Numbered from the stretch's first letter, positions 1 through 6,349 are shown. The stretch: DNA of 8,275 nt from Bacteroidota bacterium (GCA_023427575.1 JAEZAY010000139.1:1-8275); one strand, 5' to 3'. Notes: generated from the letters alone by a model not told the origin. Translations and numbers: made by a program.

Positions 1-1495
1 GATCGAGGCTTCTGAAAAACTGGTTAACGGACTAAAAGACCAGATCAGACAGAAACATGAGGAAGTGATCATTTACAATGAACAACTGAAAGAAAACGCC
101 ATTCGCCAGGCCCAGGACGATATCAACCGCTTAACGAATCTGGTCTTTTCCCTGCATAATAAAATTGAAAACCTGCATGGCACTCTACACAGTTCTCAAA
201 ACCGGCTGGAGGAAATGCAGTTAAATCTGGAAGAAACGATTGCGTCTATTGAAGGCACGAGAAACGAATGGACGGGTCTGGTAAATCTTTTGAATGAATT
301 AAGAGAAAAACTCAAAGAATCGGAATCCGATTATAAATCGGCTGAATCAGATTATAATAATTTGCTGGCTGGTTATAACGAGTTTAATCTGCAGGTTACC
401 CGACAGCAGAGTAAAATAAACGCTCTGAAGCAGGAAGCTGACTTCAAATCGAACCAGTTACGGGATTTGCGCCAGCAGATCGATACGAATATTTCGCAGT
501 TGAAACAAACCGTTGAAAATATTTCGGAAAGCACGGAACTGTTAACCACTGCGGAGTCGGCATTGGTCGATTTACTTCGTAGCAAGGAAGAGAATCAGAA
601 ACAGTTAAATGAAGCCGATCAGGAATATTATAATTTCAGAAACCGGCTCAGCGAAAAAGAATCGGAACTCAGGCATAAGGTAAAAGAAAAGGAACAGATC
701 GAGCATTTGCTCAGCGAGATTAAAGACAGGCTGAATGAATTAAAATTACAGCTTGCCGGCATGAAGGAACGTTTAAATGTGGAGTTCCGGATCAATCTGG
801 ATGATATCATCGATCAGCCCCGTTCCGGCGAAACGCCGGTAGAGGAACTGCAGGAAAAAACCGAGCGGATGAAGAAGAGAATGGAAAATCTTGGAGAGGT
901 GAATCCAACGGCGATTGAGGCATTCACAGAAATGAAAAAACGGTATGAGTTCATACTTGAACAAAAAAATGATCTGGTAACGGCAAAGGATAGTTTACTG
1001 CAAACCATTCAGGAAGTGGAAGCTACCGCCAACCAGCAGTTTCTGGATACATTCAATAAGGTACGTGAGAATTTTCAGAAGGTATTTAAAGCCCTTTTCA
1101 CTGAAGATGATACGGCGGATATGGTACTTGAAAATCCTGAAAACCTGGCTGAAACCGGAATTGATATTATCGCGAAACCCAAAGGTAAACGCCCATCCTC
1201 CATTACGCAATTGAGCGGGGGCGAAAAAACTTTAACGGCTACGGCATTGCTGTTTTCTATTTATTTGATCAAACCGGCTCCGTTTTGTATCCTGGATGAA
1301 GTAGATGCGCCGCTTGATGATGCCAATGTGGGGAAGTTCACTAACATGATCCGGAAGTTCAGCGAAGAAAGCCAGTTTATCATTGTAACCCACAATAAAA
1401 TGACGATGAATGCTGTGGATGTAATTTATGGCGTTACCATGCAGGAGCCCGGGGTCAGCAAACTGGTTCCCGTCGATTTCAGGAATCTGAACTAA
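1..1495 (+). CDS. smc: Chromosome segregation protein SMC, C-terminal part (5' end outside window)
   Basis: This is the C-terminal 497 codons of an Smc ATPase, the core of the condensin-like complex (with ScpA and ScpB) that organises and segregates the chromosome. The frame is open from base 2, so the GTG at 65 is an internal codon, not the start. Roughly the first 260 visible residues are Glu/Lys/Gln/Leu-rich heptads, the returning arm of the antiparallel coiled coil. Then comes the conserved LGEVNPTAIEAF motif (about 297-308), followed by the C-terminal half of the ABC head. Its signature is LSGGEKTL (about 404-411; bases 1211-1234) and its Walker B is PFCILDEVDAPLDD, with the catalytic Asp-Glu at bases 1295-1300. 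The D-loop and the H-loop His (VTHNK) follow. A full Smc is near 1,180 residues, so the N-terminal head, first arm and hinge lie upstream. RecN and SbcC were considered; the LGEVNPTAIE motif and head sequence favour Smc. Confidence 0.96.
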   Translation, partial: IEASEKLVNGLKDQIRQKHEEVIIYNEQLKENAIRQAQDDINRLTNLVFSLHNKIENLHGTLHSSQNRLEEMQLNLEETIASIEGTRNEWTGLVNLLNELREKLKESESDYKSAESDYNNLLAGYNEFNLQVTRQQSKINALKQEADFKSNQLRDLRQQIDTNISQLKQTVENISESTELLTTAESALVDLLRSKEENQKQLNEADQEYYNFRNRLSEKESELRHKVKEKEQIEHLLSEIKDRLNELKLQLAGMKERLNVEFRINLDDIIDQPRSGETPVEELQEKTERMKKRMENLGEVNPTAIEAFTEMKKRYEFILEQKNDLVTAKDSLLQTIQEVEATANQQFLDTFNKVRENFQKVFKALFTEDDTADMVLENPENLAETGIDIIAKPKGKRPSSITQLSGGEKTLTATALLFSIYLIKPAPFCILDEVDAPLDDANVGKFTNMIRKFSEESQFIIVTHNKMTMNAVDVIYGVTMQEPGVSKLVPVDFRNLN

Positions 1496-1510
1496 AGTAG
1501 TAAAACGTTT

Positions 1511-1540
1511 CGGGTATTATAACCCGTTATTGGTTAACGG
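1511..1540. other. Two mutually exclusive small hairpins after smc
   Basis: CGGGT (1511-1515) can pair with ACCCG (1522-1526), and CCGTTA (1524-1529) can pair with TAACGG (1535-1540). The two stems share bases 1524-1526, so only one can form at a time. Neither is followed by a T-run, so neither looks like a terminator. They lie in the smc 3' untranslated region ahead of the strong hairpin at 1572. A function is not evident and chance is a fair explanation. Confidence 0.25.
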
Positions 1541-1571
1541 CAGTGAATAAGCAGATGTTATTTCTGAAATC

Positions 1572-1609
1572 AAAAGCTCCATACGAGGCGACCCTTGTAT
1601 GGAGCTTTT
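1572..1609. terminator. Bidirectional intrinsic terminator between smc and ferritin
   Basis: A 17-bp stem (1572-1588 with 1593-1609, one G-T wobble) closes a 4-base loop CGAC. The outer part is AAAAGCTCCATAC against GTATGGAGCTTTT. The flanking A-run and T-run give a U-tract on either strand. It lies 76 bases after the smc stop and 14 bases after the ferritin stop, so it most likely ends both convergent transcripts. Confidence 0.9.
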
Positions 1610-1623
1610 AATTTACCGTCGAT

Positions 1624-2130
1624 TTATTTGCCGTGAGTGGCCGCGGAAAGCGTTTCCAGATCCCGGTCGAACAAATACATTCCGCCCTTATCATCTCCAA
1701 TCAGTTTTAGTTTATCGAGAATGTTCCTGGCCAGCGATTCTTCTTCTATCTGTTCGGCTACATACCATTGCAGAAAATTATGGGTGGTATAATCTTTATC
1801 CTGAATACAAAGTTCTACCAGCGCATTGATCTCATTTGAAACTTTTATCTCATGGGAAAGTATGGTTTCAAAAATCTCATGAATACCGGTATAGTCTTTC
1901 GGAGGAGCATCCAGTCCGGGTACAATGGCATGGCCGCCGCGATCGTTGATATACTTGAACAGTTTCAGCATATGCATTCTTTCCTCGTCGGAATGATGGT
2001 ACAGAAATTTAGCTATACCATTATAGCCTTTTAATTCGCACCAGGATGCCATTGAAAGATAGTACATAGACGAAAATCCTTCCAGATCTATCTGGCGGTT
2101 TAAAGCTTCTTCAATACGGCTGGAAATCAT
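1624..2130 (-). CDS. ftnA: Bacterial non-haem ferritin (FtnA type)
   Basis: The 168-residue product is a ferritin subunit, expected to assemble into a 24-mer shell that oxidises Fe(II) and stores Fe(III) in the cytoplasm. The ferroxidase residues fall at the same numbers as in E. coli FtnA: Glu17, Glu50, His53, Glu94, Gln127 and Glu130. Glu49, Glu126 and Glu129, positioned for the third iron site, are also present, as are Tyr24 and Trp122. The spacing matches the four-helix bundle plus short fifth helix. No Met sits at a bacterioferritin-type haem position, which with the Gln127 ligand argues against Bfr; Dps is excluded by length and ligand layout. The ATG at 2130 gives the standard N-terminus (MISSRIEEALNRQI). 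The gene is monocistronic: a strong terminator follows and a divergent gene lies 97 bases upstream. No clear iron-responsive operator was seen. Confidence 0.96.
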   Translation of the reverse strand: MISSRIEEALNRQIDLEGFSSMYYLSMASWCELKGYNGIAKFLYHHSDEERMHMLKLFKYINDRGGHAIVPGLDAPPKDYTGIHEIFETILSHEIKVSNEINALVELCIQDKDYTTHNFLQWYVAEQIEEESLARNILDKLKLIGDDKGGMYLFDRDLETLSAATHGK

Positions 2131-2186
2131 ATTTCAGTTTTTATTTGAATTGGTTCAAAACAGAATTCTTTTTAGAATATACCCGT

Positions 2187-2217
2187 CAAATTACGAATTT
2201 TGATTCATCGATTCCAA
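2187..2217 (-). promoter_or_regulatory. Possible ferritin promoter (TTG, 21-base spacer, TAATTTG)
   Basis: Read on the minus strand, TTG (2217-2215) is followed after 21 bases by TAATTTG (2193-2187). This resembles the Bacteroidota TTG-N17-23-TAnnTTTG promoter, but the -7 box is one base short. It would give a leader of about 50 bases before the ferritin ATG. The 97-base spacer must also hold the promoter of the divergent membrane gene, for which only a weak GAATTTTG (2195-2202) was seen. Confidence 0.3.
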
Positions 2218-2227
2218 CCGATCATTT

Positions 2228-2560
2228 ATGTATAAAACCATTTTGCTCTTAACTCTCTCGAATGTATTTATGACCATCGCCTGGTACGGGCATCTGAAAG
2301 GGAAAGAAATTGTTTTATGGAAAGCGATATTAATTAGCTGGGGGATTGCTTTTTTTGAGTATTGCCTGATGGTTCCGGCAAACCGGCTTGGCTATGCAAA
2401 CGGAATGAGCGGATTCCAATTGAAGATGACCCAGGAAGTTATTACCCTGATCGTATTTTCCCTGTTTGCTGTCTGGTATCTGAAAGAGCCTTTTCACTGG
2501 CGTTATCTGGTCAGTTTTGCTTTTCTGATGGGCGCTGTTTATTTTATGTTTAAGAAGTAG
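2228..2560 (+). CDS. DMT-type small membrane protein, DUF486 family
   Basis: The 110-residue protein is almost entirely hydrophobic, with four predicted membrane helices at about 4-20, 29-49, 68-85 and 91-108. The N-terminal stretch SNVFMTIAWYGHLKGK, the central EYCLMVPANRLGYANGMSGFQLKMTQEVITL region (about residues 44-74) and the WYLKEP motif near residue 85 are typical of the DUF486 family (DMT superfamily, distant kin of small multidrug resistance transporters). Length fits the family. The substrate is not known for the family; transport is inferred from fold only. The ATG at 2228 starts directly before helix 1, and no other start is plausible. The gene diverges from ferritin and converges on the beta-propeller gene, with only 48 bases between the stops, so it appears to be transcribed alone. 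Confidence 0.85.
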   Translation: MYKTILLLTLSNVFMTIAWYGHLKGKEIVLWKAILISWGIAFFEYCLMVPANRLGYANGMSGFQLKMTQEVITLIVFSLFAVWYLKEPFHWRYLVSFAFLMGAVYFMFKK

Positions 2561-2570
2561 GGCTTCGGTA

Positions 2571-2608
2571 TCATATTGTCTGGGTAAATGTATTCCGTGG
2601 GCCTCGAA
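2571..2608. repeat. Imperfect dispersed repeat, copy 1
   Basis: Bases 2577-2608 match 8230-8261 at 25 of 32 ungapped positions, sharing TGTCyGGGTAA near the left and TGGGCCTCG near the right. With one gap the match reaches left to ATCA. This copy fills most of the 48-base spacer between two convergent stop codons. GGCTTCGG (2561-2568) could pair weakly with CCGTGGGCC (2595-2603), but there is no T-run, so a terminator is doubtful. Confidence 0.4.
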
Positions 2609-3613
2609 TTACCATTGCAGGGTGGCAATCCGACCCTTGGAGCCGGCCAGAAAAACGGCCCTGCCTTTTTTGGCTTTACGGACAACATGAAAACCGGAAT
2701 CGCTGATCTTATTCCAGTTCAAACCACCATCGACGCTGAGATCAACTCCCGAGGTTCCGCAGGCGATCAGCTTTTTCGCATTCAGATACTCCACCGAACT
2801 CCGATAACCGGCCGGGGGATTCAGGGGATTTGTCCAGGTTCTGCCTCCGTCGGCGGAAACCGCGCTATTGAGGGTCTGAATGGTGTCATTCGCATAATCG
2901 CCGCCTACCACAAACAGATGTCGGCTGCCTTTTCGTTTTTTATAATTTCTAACGGCCACCGAGTTTGCGCCCATAGAGGCGCTGCTTTTTATGATGGGCA
3001 GATCAACGCGCTGATCTTTAAAAAAGAAAGCTCTATTGCTGACAAAACAGGCCTGATCCCGGGCCAGGCTCCTGATATTGGTACCGCTGGCGGCAAAGCA
3101 GGCTTCGCCCGAATCGGCTACAGGCCTGTTTTCAAACGGGATCTCCTTCCAGGTCTTTCCGCCGTCAAAAGTTCGGCTGATAAAGAACCGGCCCTCAATG
3201 GGATCTCCTATGACAATCCCGCTTTCTTCGGTCCAGAATTCCATGGCATCGAGAAACATGCCGGTATCGGTGTTTTCATACACCTTGTTCCAACTGCTGC
3301 CTCCATCCTGGGTTCTTAAAATTATCGCCGGTTCAGCAACGGCAATGATCACCGCAGTAGAGGAGTCAAAGGCTTCAATATCGCGGAAATCTCGTTTTTC
3401 ATAACCGCTGACGCTGAACCATTGCCAGGTTTTTCCGCGGTCCACCGATTTGCCTACTTTCCCATTGCTGCCCGAAACCCAGATCACTTTATCATTTACT
3501 ACCGACAATCCACGGATACTGGTATTCGAATCAGAATGCAGCAGTTCAATAGCCTGACCCCAGATTCCGAGTGGCAGCAGAACCAGCAAAGCAATCCGGA
3601 TCAGCAAAATCAT
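2609..3613 (-). CDS. Exported Asp-box (BNR / Ycf48-like) beta-propeller protein
   Basis: The 334-residue product starts with a signal peptide (MILLIRIALLVLLPLGIWGQ; likely cut near residues 19-21), so it should act outside the cytoplasm. Five Asp boxes of the S/T-x-D-x-G-x-x-W type are visible: SVDRGKTW (56-63), TQDGGSSW (101-108), TFDGGKTW (148-155), SADGGRTW (253-260) and SVDGGLNW (293-300). Such boxes stabilise hairpins in sialidase-like and Ycf48/HCF136-like beta-propellers. Relatives are often labelled oxidoreductase or photosystem II assembly factor-like protein, but no catalytic residue or cofactor site can be recognised here, so those names are not evidence of activity. A scaffold or assembly role is possible. 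The ATG at 3613 overlaps the TGA of the upstream rhodanese-thioredoxin gene (ATGA), so the two are co-transcribed and probably translationally coupled. Confidence 0.85.
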   Translation of the reverse strand: MILLIRIALLVLLPLGIWGQAIELLHSDSNTSIRGLSVVNDKVIWVSGSNGKVGKSVDRGKTWQWFSVSGYEKRDFRDIEAFDSSTAVIIAVAEPAIILRTQDGGSSWNKVYENTDTGMFLDAMEFWTEESGIVIGDPIEGRFFISRTFDGGKTWKEIPFENRPVADSGEACFAASGTNIRSLARDQACFVSNRAFFFKDQRVDLPIIKSSASMGANSVAVRNYKKRKGSRHLFVVGGDYANDTIQTLNSAVSADGGRTWTNPLNPPAGYRSSVEYLNAKKLIACGTSGVDLSVDGGLNWNKISDSGFHVVRKAKKGRAVFLAGSKGRIATLQW

Positions 3614-4296
3614 TTGGATTCAAATTGACGGGTGATTTCCGAAAGACTGATCACCCCCTGGCGGCGCCCGATTTCTTTTTTATTGTTGTTGAAGATAAAG
3701 GTCGGGTGGCCATCTACATTCAGTTCTTTTTCGAGGTTCTGATGAACTCCGGCTTCCAGGCGCATCAGCCGGATCCCGGTATGCAGATTTTCCATCGAAT
3801 CGAGGGTGGGCTTCATCTGCCGGCAGGGTGGGCACCAGGGCGCGCCGAAATTAACAAGCACCATTCCATCGGAAGGAATTGAATGCAGGTACTCAGAATA
3901 GGAGATTTCTTTGGCGGCTTCGGGATTCTCCAGCGGCTTCTGCTCTTTTTTCCACTGGTTCGTTCCTCCTTTCAATTCGTATACCTGATACCCTTTTTTA
4001 CGAAGATATTTGGCTGCTTCCGCGCTGCGGATTCCGCTGGCGCAATACGCATAAACCGGCAGGCTTTTATCAAGGTGTTTGGTTCTTTCCATGAACGATT
4101 CCTGTTCCCACCAGTCGGCATGTAAAGCATCTTTAATATAGCCTTTATCAAATTCCGTCTTGGTACGTACATCAAGCACCTGTACTTTCCGGCTGCTGAT
4201 CTGAGCCTGAAATTCATCTGGACTCAAAACGGCCTTTGATTGCGCAAGCGCCTGAATTTGGAGAATGCTGAAAGCCAGCAATGCAATAATTTTCAT
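3610..4296 (-). CDS. Exported rhodanese-thioredoxin fusion protein
   Basis: The 228-residue protein combines two redox or sulfur domains behind a signal peptide (MKIIALLAFSILQIQALAQ, likely cut after residue 19). Residues about 23-122 form a single rhodanese domain, with LDVRTKTEF (41-49) and the active loop CASGIRS (85-91), Cys85 being the persulfide carrier. Residues about 131-228 form a thioredoxin fold with APWCPPC (152-158; Cys155 and Cys158) and the cis-Pro motif GHPTF (Pro198). Asn149 replaces the buried Asp of E. coli thioredoxin; CPPC plus this Asn resembles the TlpA/ResA reductive branch rather than cytosolic TrxA. A plausible role is periplasmic thiol or persulfide handling, with the thioredoxin domain resolving the rhodanese persulfide in cis; this is inference, and the substrate and electron donor are unknown. 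It is first in a two-gene operon, overlapping the beta-propeller gene by four bases. Confidence 0.88.
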   Translation of the reverse strand: MKIIALLAFSILQIQALAQSKAVLSPDEFQAQISSRKVQVLDVRTKTEFDKGYIKDALHADWWEQESFMERTKHLDKSLPVYAYCASGIRSAEAAKYLRKKGYQVYELKGGTNQWKKEQKPLENPEAAKEISYSEYLHSIPSDGMVLVNFGAPWCPPCRQMKPTLDSMENLHTGIRLMRLEAGVHQNLEKELNVDGHPTFIFNNNKKEIGRRQGVISLSEITRQFESK

Positions 4297-4300
4297 GTAG

Positions 4301-4328
4301 CAAAGGTAAAGATTTCAACTCAGGGCAA
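4301..4328 (-). promoter_or_regulatory. Bacteroidota promoter of the rhodanese-thioredoxin operon, probably leaderless
   Basis: On the minus strand TTG (4328-4326), a 17-base spacer and an exact TACCTTTG (4308-4301) fit the Bacteroidota consensus TTG-N17-23-TAnnTTTG. Only four bases (CTAC) separate the -7 box from the ATG at 4296, so transcription should start at or within a few bases of the start codon. No ribosome binding site can fit, implying a leaderless or nearly leaderless mRNA. Confidence 0.65.
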
Positions 4329-4614
4329 GACGCGCGCCAGGGGCAAAAAAAGACAGCTCAAAAAAGAGCGGCCTCTAATTTTTTCAGTCGACCTAAACCA
4401 GTTGGTTGTTTTCAATGTTTCGGATCTCGCTGGTTCATTCAGGGTTTTCAGGATATTCGACTGGGCTTTCTAGGAATACTGGCGTTCTTCATCAACATTG
4501 GATTTTACTGTTTTTCTGGATTTGGTGAAACCGTGCAACCGCTTGCTTCGGGTTTCGTGGTTCTTCGAATCGATATTGGATCGTTGGCTCCCAGAGCATA
4601 TTGGATTAACAATA

Positions 4615-4642
4615 CAAACATACAATGGCGTTAACAAATCTA
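4615..4642 (-). promoter_or_regulatory. Two exact TAnnTTTG boxes in the orphan region
   Basis: On the minus strand TAGATTTG (4642-4635) and TATGTTTG (4622-4615) both match the Bacteroidota -7 consensus exactly. They lie 12 bases apart, upstream of a 35-residue ORF that starts with ATG at 4599 and runs to TGA at 4494-4492. No TTG sits at the 17-23 base spacing I looked for, and single matches are expected several times by chance in a window this size, so this is tentative. Confidence 0.25.
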
Positions 4643-4768
4643 ATAGCGCATTTATGCCTCATTTCCAATCTACAGTTATTACGGTGATTATCGAAAAATA
4701 ACTTACTCAACCTGAACCTTTTACCAAAACTACCTGTAGTTTTTACGAAAGCCTGGCAGAAATAAAAA

Positions 4769-4792
4769 GAGGATAGCTGTTACACTATCCTC
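4769..4792 (-). terminator. Intrinsic terminator of the aminopeptidase gene
   Basis: GAGGATAG (4769-4776) pairs perfectly with CTATCCTC (4785-4792) around an 8-base loop. On the minus strand the hairpin is followed directly by TTTTTATT (from 4768-4761), the expected U-tract. It lies 108 bases after the aminopeptidase stop, giving a longish 3' untranslated region. There is no T-run on the plus strand, so it acts in one direction only. Confidence 0.8.
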
Positions 4793-4815
4793 CAGATTGT
4801 AAAATATTGATTTTC

Positions 4816-4886
4816 TTTTACTTAAACCGATCATTAAAATCTTTAGCCGAGCTGTTAACGGCTTCGTATTTTTACTTAAAGTAAAA
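4816..4886. repeat. Repeated TTTTACTTAAA and small inverted repeats in a 3' untranslated region
   Basis: TTTTACTTAAA occurs at 4816-4826 and again at 4870-4880. The second copy is part of an inverted repeat, TTTTACTT (4870-4877) against AAGTAAAA (4879-4886) with one base between. Between the copies AGCCG (4845-4849) can pair with CGGCT (4859-4863). All lie between the aminopeptidase stop and its terminator. The near-palindrome is too tight at its centre to form an RNA hairpin as written and could instead be a protein-binding site. Confidence 0.35.
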
Positions 4887-4899
4887 CTTGAGGTAAAGG

Positions 4900-6342
4900 T
4901 TAGAATGCTTTTTTATCCGACTTCAGCGGTGGCAGTTTGAAATTGTCGAGCGGACTTTTCAGTGCAATCGCCTTTTCCACTTCCTCTGCTTTCCTTGGAG
5001 CAGCACCGGAAAGCATTTCAAAGTCGTTCTCACGGATCAGGATATCGTCTTCAATCCGTACGGCAATACCCCACCATTTTTTATCACAGGGACTTCCTTC
5101 CGGGATATAGATCCCAGGTTCGATGGTTATCACCATTCCTTTCCGGATCTCACGGGTATTATTCCGGTCATGAACATCCATTCCGAGATGATGACCCAGG
5201 CTATGCGGGTAATATTTCCGGATCTCCTCCTTCTTTTGGATAATGCCAAGTTTTAGCAACCCTTCTGCCAGCACATTGGTAGCGGCGGCATTCAGTTCCT
5301 GCCAGGATGTACCATTTTTACAAAGTTTAAAGGCCGCTTCCTGCGCATCATAAACCAGATTATAGATCAGTTTTTGCTCGGTACTGAATTTGCCATTGGC
5401 GGGAATGGTGCGGGTTACATCTGCCGTATACCCGTGGTATTCGGCTCCTACATCCATCAGGATCAGCTCATTTCCCACTTTCGTTTTATTATTTTCAATG
5501 TAATGCAGAACGCAGCCATTGTTCCCGGCTCCCACAATGGAGGGATACCCCACGTATTCGGCGCCGTATTTTTTATGAACAAATTCATGCAGACCCTGAA
5601 TCTCGGTTTCACTCATGTTGGCATGAACGGCCTTCATTACTTCCAGTTGGCCGATACAGGAAATTTCCACGGCTTTCCGAAGCAGGGCCATTTCTTCATC
5701 GGTTTTAATCTGGCGCAGCTCTCCGGTTATATGGCGATATCCTCTCGGATTCAGTTTTTTATTGTCGGCCAGGCTTTCCTTTATTCCTAACTTTTCTTTT
5801 AGTTGTTTGATTAGATCAAAAAGATCAGCAGGGTCATTCCGGGAATCCGAAACATCAATTGGAAGGGCATCCAGGTAAATGGAATCAAATTTTGAGAGGT
5901 CGATCGGGATATTTTTAAAATCTTCCCCGTTATACACCGCGTTTAACCGAAGCTGGTCTTTCACGCCTTCAACCCCCATTCTGATCCCCGTCCATTGTTC
6001 GGCCTGTGGATTCCGCTTTTGTACAAAGATGAGATCCCTGAATTCACCATTTGCCCCTTTTTGGGCTTCCTTAAAAATCAACATCAGCGAATGCGGCTCT
6101 TTATAACCCGAGAAATAATACAGATCGGGGTTGGGATGATAGATATAATCTACGTCATTACTGAAGTTGCGGGTAGGGTAGGCCATCACGATCGTTACCG
6201 AATTGGGGGCCATCAGTTCTCTCAGGGCTTCTCTGCGGCCCGCATGAAATTCAGCCGGCAGGTAGTCTTGCGGCAGGTTTTTCTGACCATAACTGAATAG
6301 TCCGGCAAAAAGACAAATCGTAAATAAAATTCTTCGCTTCAT
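4900..6342 (-). CDS. Exported M24-family Xaa-Pro aminopeptidase (aminopeptidase P)
   Basis: The 480-residue product is a dinuclear-metal aminopeptidase that removes the N-terminal residue before proline. A signal peptide (MKRRILFTICLFAGLFSYGQ) precedes an AMP_N domain (about 26-170) containing YHPNPDLYYFSGYKEP (68-83), then the pita-bread catalytic domain (about 213-450). All five metal ligands of the family are visible: Asp297 (LILMDVGA), Asp308 (YTADVTRT), His384 (PHSLGHHLGMDVHD, 379-392), Glu408 (TIEPGIYI) and Glu431 (RIEDD). His280, His380 and His391 match the proton-shuttle and substrate histidines of E. coli PepP. The VTRT and GHHLGMDVHD contexts favour aminopeptidase P over prolidase or methionine aminopeptidase, although Xaa-Pro dipeptidase activity cannot be excluded. 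Unlike cytosolic PepP it is exported, suggesting periplasmic peptide scavenging. The ATG at 6342 starts the signal peptide. The gene appears monocistronic, with its own terminator at 4769-4792. Confidence 0.94.
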   Translation of the reverse strand: MKRRILFTICLFAGLFSYGQKNLPQDYLPAEFHAGRREALRELMAPNSVTIVMAYPTRNFSNDVDYIYHPNPDLYYFSGYKEPHSLMLIFKEAQKGANGEFRDLIFVQKRNPQAEQWTGIRMGVEGVKDQLRLNAVYNGEDFKNIPIDLSKFDSIYLDALPIDVSDSRNDPADLFDLIKQLKEKLGIKESLADNKKLNPRGYRHITGELRQIKTDEEMALLRKAVEISCIGQLEVMKAVHANMSETEIQGLHEFVHKKYGAEYVGYPSIVGAGNNGCVLHYIENNKTKVGNELILMDVGAEYHGYTADVTRTIPANGKFSTEQKLIYNLVYDAQEAAFKLCKNGTSWQELNAAATNVLAEGLLKLGIIQKKEEIRKYYPHSLGHHLGMDVHDRNNTREIRKGMVITIEPGIYIPEGSPCDKKWWGIAVRIEDDILIRENDFEMLSGAAPRKAEEVEKAIALKSPLDNFKLPPLKSDKKAF

Positions 6343-6349
6343 ATTTTTT

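Larger units (their letters stand above)
4297..4899. other. 600-base region without a confident gene
   Basis: This is the largest gap in an otherwise tightly packed window. Its left edge holds the operon promoter (4301-4328) and its right part the 3' untranslated region and terminator of the aminopeptidase (4769-4899). Between them, 4330-4760 is unexplained. On the plus strand one frame stays open from 4290 to the TAA at 4632-4634 (114 codons) with no ATG. Its latter part would encode a hydrophobic stretch (GFLGILAFFINIGFYCF), but I recognise no family. A second plus-strand frame (4498-4701, 67 residues) resembles nothing known to me. On the minus strand a 35-residue ORF (4599-4492) lies behind two -7-like boxes. 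No tRNA, tmRNA, SRP RNA or RNase P motif was seen. Decayed coding sequence or an RNA gene are both possible. Confidence 0.6.

Noticed and set aside
21..30. Ten-base TGGTTAACGG repeated at 1531-1540
   Set aside because: A single 10-mer match is expected by chance in a window of this size; one copy is coding and flanking bases do not match.
65..67. GTG as a start for the Smc-like protein
   Set aside because: The frame is open to the left edge with coiled-coil sequence continuing upstream, so this is an internal Val of a truncated full-length gene.
2561..2603. Terminator hairpin between the DMT-type gene and the beta-propeller gene
   Set aside because: The pairing needs two G-T wobbles and a bulge, the loop is about 26 bases, and no T-run follows on either strand.
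2588..3319. 243-codon plus-strand open frame antisense to the beta-propeller gene
   Set aside because: The opposite strand encodes a protein with a signal peptide and five regularly built Asp boxes. The antisense translation shows no domain and simply mirrors the Gly/Ser/Asp-rich codons.
4297..4770. Housekeeping RNA gene (tmRNA, SRP RNA, RNase P RNA, 6S RNA) in the large spacer
   Set aside because: None of the diagnostic motifs of tmRNA, SRP RNA or RNase P RNA could be found by eye, and a 6S-like long hairpin was not apparent. This was not tested with covariance models.
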